Positions 5,506 to 8,034 of a DNA stretch of 8,034 bases are shown here, piece after piece. Each line of letters opens with the position of its first letter. The stretch's first letter is position 1. Origin of the DNA: Microcaldota archaeon. GTDB lineage: Archaea > Micrarchaeota > Micrarchaeia > Micrarchaeales > Micrarchaeaceae. The notes under the pieces were generated by a model. That model worked only from the letters and a program-made list of their open reading frames with translations, searched no databases and was not told the DNA's origin. The position numbers and the translations under genes were made by a program. The stretch lies in NCBI GenBank assembly GCA_013330215.1, contig DUIS01000089.1, positions 1 to 8,034 of the forward strand. Reading direction: 5' to 3'.

Positions 5506-5913
5506 ATGAAGGATAAGAGAGGATACAAGGTTGAGCTTGAAAGGGAGACCAAGAGGAACACATATTTCAGGCGAGTGCTATACACAACAAAAAACAGCCA
5601 GCTTGTGCTGATGAGCCTGAAACCTAAGGAAGAAATAGGTGCTGAGGTCCACAAGGGGATAGACCAATTCTTCAGGTTCGAGCAGGGAAAGGGCGCGGTC
5701 GTGATCAACGGCGTAAGGCATGCGGTCAAGGACGGCAGCGCTGTCATAGTTCCGGCAGGAGCACGGCACAACGTGATAAACACCTCATCCACCCAGGGCC
5801 TGAGGTTCTATACGATCTACTCGCCTCCTGACCATAAGGACAAGATAGTGCACCGCACAAGGGCAGATGCGATAGCAAATGACAAGGAATTTGACGGCAG
5901 GACAACAGAATAG
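5506..5913 (+). CDS. Single-domain cupin protein (mannose-6-phosphate isomerase-like cupin)
   Basis: The protein has 135 residues. The beta-barrel cupin core spans about residues 30-108. Motif 1 reads GAEVHKGIDQFFRFEQGKG (45-63), with His49, Gln54 and Glu59 as likely metal ligands or their positions. Motif 2 is GSAVIVPAGARHNVIN (77-92), with His88. The C-terminal SPPDHKDKIVHRTRADA (106-122) is typical of a widespread family of small stand-alone cupins annotated as mannose-6-phosphate isomerase-like; true isomerase activity is doubtful at this size. It is probably a soluble metal-binding protein with an unknown small-molecule or protective role. The ATGs just upstream (5490, 5494) run into stops within five codons, which fixes the start at 5506. 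Confidence 0.88.
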   Translation: MKDKRGYKVELERETKRNTYFRRVLYTTKNSQLVLMSLKPKEEIGAEVHKGIDQFFRFEQGKGAVVINGVRHAVKDGSAVIVPAGARHNVINTSSTQGLRFYTIYSPPDHKDKIVHRTRADAIANDKEFDGRTTE

Positions 5914-5930
5914 CGCTGCGGTATACCGAG

Positions 5931-5971
5931 GCTTGCGGGGGTCTGTCCTGTATCGGGCCCCATACGCAAGC
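5931..5971 (+). terminator. Long inverted repeat downstream of the cupin gene
   Basis: GCTTGCG (5931-5937) pairs with CGCAAGC (5965-5971). Inside it, GGGG (5938-5941) can pair with CCCC (5958-5961), leaving a bulge. It ends just where the TATTTAAAG promoter element begins. It is a plausible 3' end for the cupin transcript, or a regulatory structure ahead of the PRC-barrel gene. Confidence 0.35.
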
Positions 5972-5998
5972 TATTTAAAGTTTATTAAGGATATATAA
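5972..5998 (+). promoter_or_regulatory. AT-rich promoter of the PRC-barrel gene
   Basis: Three overlapping TATA-like runs occur: TATTTAAAG (5972-5980), TTTATTAAGG (5981-5990) and ATATATAA (5991-5998). The first two predict starts at about 6000-6010, leaving a short leader. AAGGTG (6007-6012) five bases before the ATG at 6018 is a good archaeal Shine-Dalgarno. Confidence 0.5.
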
Positions 5999-6017
5999 GA
6001 AAGAAGAAGGTGCTCAT

Positions 6018-6326
6018 ATGAGGATCAGTGAAATATACAACATGGATGTCTACGGAGACAACGGCCAGTATCTTGGAGAGATACGTGATGCTATAGTTGA
6101 CCTTGAGAAGGGAGAGGTAAGCCGGCTGCTCATGGAGGAATGGCGCAACTCTGACAGGACCGAGACGAAGAGGTTGCTGCAGAACAAGAGCGTGCTGTTC
6201 AAGAACGTGAGGAACATAGGCGACGTAGTGCTGGTATCGGCACCAAGCCAGAGCCCATCAGGCAGCAGCGGCCAGGCGGCAGATACCGGAGGCGCAGAAC
6301 TTTCTGACCTCTCTGCAAGGAGATAG
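6018..6326 (+). CDS. PRC-barrel domain protein
   Basis: The protein has 102 residues. Residues 1-75 form a PRC-barrel: MRISEIYNMDVYGDNGQYLGEI at the start is the conserved first strands and turn (V.G..G..lG.i.D), and SVLFKNVRNIGDVVLVS (58-74) is the typical archaeal last strands (V..IGDVVLV). Residues 76-102 are a Ser/Gly/Ala-rich, probably disordered tail. Stand-alone PRC-barrels are abundant in archaea and are proposed to act in RNA processing or as adaptor domains. An association with cell-division proteins (CdpB) is known in some archaea, but nothing here singles out one role. It has its own promoter and Shine-Dalgarno and ends in a hairpin with a T-tract, so it is probably a single-gene transcript. 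Confidence 0.88.
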   Translation: MRISEIYNMDVYGDNGQYLGEIRDAIVDLEKGEVSRLLMEEWRNSDRTETKRLLQNKSVLFKNVRNIGDVVLVSAPSQSPSGSSGQAADTGGAELSDLSARR

Positions 6327-6368
6327 CCCATAGGCTATCTTTCTTTCTTTTGATGTTTTTTATATTTT
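6321..6368 (+). terminator. Hairpin plus T-tract terminator of the PRC-barrel gene
   Basis: AGATAGCC (6321-6328) and GGCTATCT (6333-6340) form a perfect 8-base stem with loop CATA. It is followed by TTCTTTCTTTT and then a run of six T (6355-6360). The TAG stop (6324-6326) lies within the first arm. The layout matches a bacterial intrinsic terminator; archaeal termination needs only the T-tract. Confidence 0.7.
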
Positions 6369-6383
6369 ATCCGGTCAGTGACT

Positions 6384-6400
6384 CAATTATAAATTATTAA
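6384..6400 (+). promoter_or_regulatory. AT-rich TATA-like element of the L40e operon
   Basis: CAATTATAAATTATTAA contains a good TATA box (TTATAAAT, 6387-6394) about 20 bases before the ATG at 6410, slightly closer than usual. A second candidate, TTTTATATTTTA, lies at 6358-6369 inside the upstream T-tract. A leaderless or very short-leader transcript is likely. Confidence 0.4.
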
Positions 6401-6409
6401 GGGCTTAGC

Positions 6410-6571
6410 ATGGGGAAATTTCCAATAGCGGATGCAGAGATAGCTAAGATATGGATATGCAAGAGGTGCAAGTCCAGGAACCATGCGGGCGCGAAGAAGT
6501 GCAGGAAGTGCGGATGCAAGTTCCTGCGCCCGAAGAAGAAGACCCTCAAAGCGAAGAAGTCCGCCGCATGA
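6410..6571 (+). CDS. rpl40e: 50S ribosomal protein L40e
   Basis: This short gene encodes 53 residues. It carries the L40e zinc ribbon: Cys17 and Cys20 (WICKRCKSRN) and Cys31 and Cys34 (KKCRKCGC), preceded by the family's KFPIADAEIAKI and followed by KFLRPKKK and a Lys-rich tail. In archaea and eukaryotes L40e binds rRNA near the GTPase-associated centre of the large subunit; eukaryotes make it as a ubiquitin fusion, archaea as a free protein. An extra Cys36 follows the ribbon (CGC). Length and motif spacing are normal. Its TGA stop overlaps the next start (ATGA, 6568-6571), so it heads a coupled three-gene unit. The ORF is easily missed because it is short and longer frames overlap it. Confidence 0.93.
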   Translation: MGKFPIADAEIAKIWICKRCKSRNHAGAKKCRKCGCKFLRPKKKTLKAKKSAA

Positions 6572-6816
6572 CGATTTATGCTAAAGATGATCAAATGGCA
6601 GATCTTACACCGATCGAGCAGGCAATTATACAGGCGATGCAGGAGCTTGGCGCTACAAAGGAGACGGTCATAAAGACCGCGGACGACATAACCAAAAAGT
6701 CCAACAGGCCAAAGGGGCTTGTGACCAACGCGCTCGTGACCCTCATGCAGAAGGGCGTCATAAAGAGAGTGGCAAGGGAGAAGGCAGCGGGCTATTACAT
6801 ACTTAAGCGTGAGTGA
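6568..6816 (+). CDS. Small winged-helix DNA-binding protein
   Basis: From ATG 6568 the protein has 82 residues. Predicted helices at about 14-27 (PIEQAIIQAMQELG), 31-42 and 48-62 (PKGLVTNALVTLMQKG) are followed by a basic two-strand wing (VIKRVAREKAAGYYILKRE). This is the compact winged-helix arrangement of MarR/ArsR-like or other archaeal transcription factors. No other domain is present, so it probably acts as a dimer. The start at 6568 is chosen because it forms an ATGA overlap with L40e; ATG 6595 (73 residues, starting MADLTP) is a good alternative. The gene ends overlapping the next start by 8 bases. The reading frame stays open back into L40e, but those residues are a shadow of the ribosomal gene. 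The regulatory target is unknown; autoregulation of the operon is a guess. Confidence 0.75.
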   Translation: MTIYAKDDQMADLTPIEQAIIQAMQELGATKETVIKTADDITKKSNRPKGLVTNALVTLMQKGVIKRVAREKAAGYYILKRE

Positions 6817-7276
6817 TAAATTGGACGAGCCAGAGGAGCACATAGACTTCATGGCGAAGTACAGGGACTGGGTCTCGATAAAGAGGCTCGGGATACATTC
6901 CGACACAAAACCAGAAGAAGTAGTGCACCACCTCGCGTCGATAAGGTCTACCATAGAGCGGAAGAGCTACACATTCCTCAGCATAAAGACCGAGCTGCTG
7001 GACGAGCATGCGAGGAGCCTGTGCGCGGGGACGAGGAAGAACTACACCTCTCTTGCTACCACGATCAACAGGATGGCGAATCCAGAGACAAAGAGGGTCC
7101 TGGAAAGCGCAGCAAGCAGGGAGCTCATGCCGATAGCAGAGGCGTACCTCCTTGGGAGGGTCGTAAACACTGTGGGATTCGACACTGAGATAAACCAGAC
7201 CATGATGTCGAAGATATTCCCTGGCCTGAAGCCACCAAGGGCGCCAGGCAGGCTAGGAAAATCCAAGAAGGAATAG
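6809..7276 (+). CDS. DUF2666-like archaeal protein
   Basis: This is a 155-residue soluble, mostly helical protein. HIDFMAKYRDWVSIKRLGI (11-29), then TKPEEVVHHLASIRSTIERKSY (33-54), is the pattern I associate with DUF2666, an archaea-specific family of unknown function; this is recalled, not searched. Residues 88-122 form a second helical region, and the tail (KPPRAPGRLGKSKKE) is basic and Pro/Gly-rich, which suits contact with nucleic acid or ribosomes. The GTG start at 6809 overlaps the winged-helix gene by 8 bases; TTG 6821 or ATG 6851 are possible alternatives. Its place behind L40e and a DNA-binding protein hints at a translation- or expression-linked role, an inference from context only. 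It ends 13 bases from the convergent toxin gene. Confidence 0.75.
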   Translation: MSDKLDEPEEHIDFMAKYRDWVSIKRLGIHSDTKPEEVVHHLASIRSTIERKSYTFLSIKTELLDEHARSLCAGTRKNYTSLATTINRMANPETKRVLESAASRELMPIAEAYLLGRVVNTVGFDTEINQTMMSKIFPGLKPPRAPGRLGKSKKE

Positions 7277-7289
7277 CACGGCTAGACAT

Positions 7290-7709
7290 CTACTCTACAA
7301 ATTCGCTAAAGTGTTTAACGAATTTAACCTGTCTCACTTTTGCTAGCAGTTTTCTATCTGCAGTGTATAGCATGGCTCCGACATCTTGGGCAAACGCTAT
7401 GAAAGTGGCATCATAAGCGGAGATGTCGTAGTCTACCGAGATCTCGGCAGTTCTGTTGATTACAGCATCCTCTAATTCCAGTATAAGAAACCCGTAATCT
7501 CTTATCACTTCAAGAGCCTCAATAATCTCCCGTTTTGTGAACCCCTTATATTTGAGGACGTTCATAAGTTCGTACTTGACAAGGGACGGCATGACAATGT
7601 CTATCTTGCCTTTGATATAGCTGTCCTTAAACGCCGTTGCTGTTCCTGACCCTTCCTCTTTCAGGAATAACTTAGCTATCACGCTCGTATCAAGCACTAC
7701 TTGGGCCAT
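7290..7709 (-). CDS. vapC: VapC-type PIN-domain ribonuclease toxin
   Basis: The protein has 139 residues, a normal VapC length. The PIN acidic residues are all present: Asp7 in VVLDTSVIAKLF, Glu47 in KYELMNVLK, Asp100 in AYDATFIAFA, and Asp118 in YTADRKLL. They coordinate Mg or Mn ions for RNA cleavage, typically of tRNA or rRNA in characterised VapCs; the target here is unknown. The start at 7709 overlaps the 3' end of the antitoxin gene by 20 bases, as expected for a coupled toxin-antitoxin operon. No catalytic residue is missing, so the toxin should be active. The locus is more AT-rich than the L40e operon it converges with, consistent with horizontal gain. Confidence 0.92.
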   Translation of the reverse strand: MAQVVLDTSVIAKLFLKEEGSGTATAFKDSYIKGKIDIVMPSLVKYELMNVLKYKGFTKREIIEALEVIRDYGFLILELEDAVINRTAEISVDYDISAYDATFIAFAQDVGAMLYTADRKLLAKVRQVKFVKHFSEFVE

Positions 7710-7932
7710 ACCGAGAATCCCTCATTTTCCTTATTGCCTCTGTACTCTCAACACCTCCTGCCCTCCTGAATAATCTAGCCCGTAATCTTTCAGCCCTGGC
7801 AATGTCCCTCTTACTGCTGATCTCTTTCTTTATAAATTCCCTTATTCGTTCTGACCAATTAACTTTCACACTTTTCATCCTCCTTTTCGTGTCCTTATCA
7901 ACCTTTATGAGAATCGCCTCCTCGTATGCCAT
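7690..7932 (-). CDS. vapB: VapB-type antitoxin
   Basis: The protein has 80 residues. The N-terminus (AILIKVDKDTKRRMKSVKVNWSE, 6-28) has the strand-then-helix form of a ribbon-helix-helix DNA-binding domain. The second helix is RIREFIKKEI (29-38). The charged C-terminal half (SKRDIARAERLRARLFRRAGG) is long, helical and basic, and would wrap the PIN toxin; archaeal VapB partners often look like this. It precedes the toxin gene and overlaps it. The start at 7932 follows a very AT-rich promoter holding a 7-base inverted repeat suited to binding by its own RHH domain, so autoregulation is likely. Confidence 0.85.
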   Translation of the reverse strand: MAYEEAILIKVDKDTKRRMKSVKVNWSERIREFIKKEISSKRDIARAERLRARLFRRAGGVESTEAIRKMRDSRYGPSSA

Positions 7933-7940
7933 ACAATCAT

Positions 7941-7957
7941 GTATATACTATATATAC
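7941..7957. promoter_or_regulatory. Probable VapB operator: 7-bp inverted repeat
   Basis: GTATATA (7941-7947) and TATATAC (7951-7957) are exact reverse complements around CTA. The site begins 9 bases before the VapB start codon and overlaps the expected transcription start and part of the TATA region. VapB or VapBC binding to such repeats is the usual autoregulation; assignment here is inference. Confidence 0.5.
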
Positions 7958-7970
7958 TTATATTAATAAA
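7957..7970 (-). promoter_or_regulatory. TATA-like box of the vapBC operon
   Basis: The minus strand reads TTTATTAATATAAG. Its centre lies about 33 bases before the ATG at 7932, which predicts a start near 7939 and a leader of about 7 bases. The AT run inside the adjacent inverted repeat is an alternative box. Confidence 0.4.
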
Positions 7971-8034
7971 TACCTTTTGCATCTAGCTGCCGACCAAAAC
8001 TTGCATCAATAGTAGAAATTCGGCGAGTCTGCAC

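Noticed and set aside
6397..6954. A 185-codon minus-strand open frame over L40e and the winged-helix gene
   Set aside because: It lies antisense to three well-supported genes, including L40e with its zinc ribbon, and shows no domain of its own.
7961..8034. About 23 open codons on the minus strand entering from the right edge, and a GCCGA/TCGGC pair at 7989-8024 that looked like a possible RNA gene
   Set aside because: The open stretch is too short to distinguish from chance, and no tRNA cloverleaf or C/D-box motif could be built from the repeat.

Overview
The window looks archaeal, most likely from a small-genome DPANN-type lineage such as Micrarchaeota. The lineage is an inference; the archaeal signs are in the sequence. 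They include a zinc-ribbon ribosomal protein L40e (absent from bacteria), TATA-like boxes about 25 bases before start codons with very short or no leaders, heavy use of ATA (Ile) and AGG (Arg) codons, a PRC-barrel protein, a probable DUF2666 protein, and surface proteins crowded with N-glycosylation sequons.

Layout. 1-491 (minus): N-terminal part of a probable class I SAM methyltransferase running off the left edge. 492-621: divergent promoter region. 622-864 (plus): two-helix membrane protein, apparently leaderless. 951-2626 (plus): ABC ATPase and ABC-2 permease sharing one base (TAATG), a two-gene exporter. 2714-3631 (plus): membrane-anchored, cysteine-paired, heavily sequon-bearing surface protein. 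3641-4036 (minus): pentapeptide-repeat protein, convergent with it. 4202-4905 (plus): a more AT-rich two-gene cassette (67-aa unknown protein; 167-aa anchored extracellular protein) joined by an ATGA overlap. 4949-5428 (plus): DUF2061-like membrane protein whose 5' end abuts the AT-rich cassette. 5506-5913 (plus): cupin. 6018-6326 (plus): PRC-barrel protein, ending in a hairpin plus T-tract. 6410-7276 (plus): three overlapping genes, L40e, a winged-helix protein and a DUF2666-like protein. 7290-7932 (minus): a VapB/VapC toxin-antitoxin pair with an AT-rich inverted repeat in its promoter.

How they fit together. The clearest units are the ABC exporter, the L40e-wHTH-DUF2666 operon (a ribosomal gene translationally coupled to an unstudied DNA-binding protein), and the VapBC module. 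Two loci encode putative cell-surface glycoproteins. Stem-loops that contain the stop codon recur at several gene ends (5407-5432, 6321-6340, 3640-3656, weakly 7274-7284). No tRNA, rRNA, CRISPR array or insertion sequence was seen. I found no clear new defence or mobile system. The most promising unexplained items are the AT-rich cassette at about 4060-4905 and the L40e operon partners.
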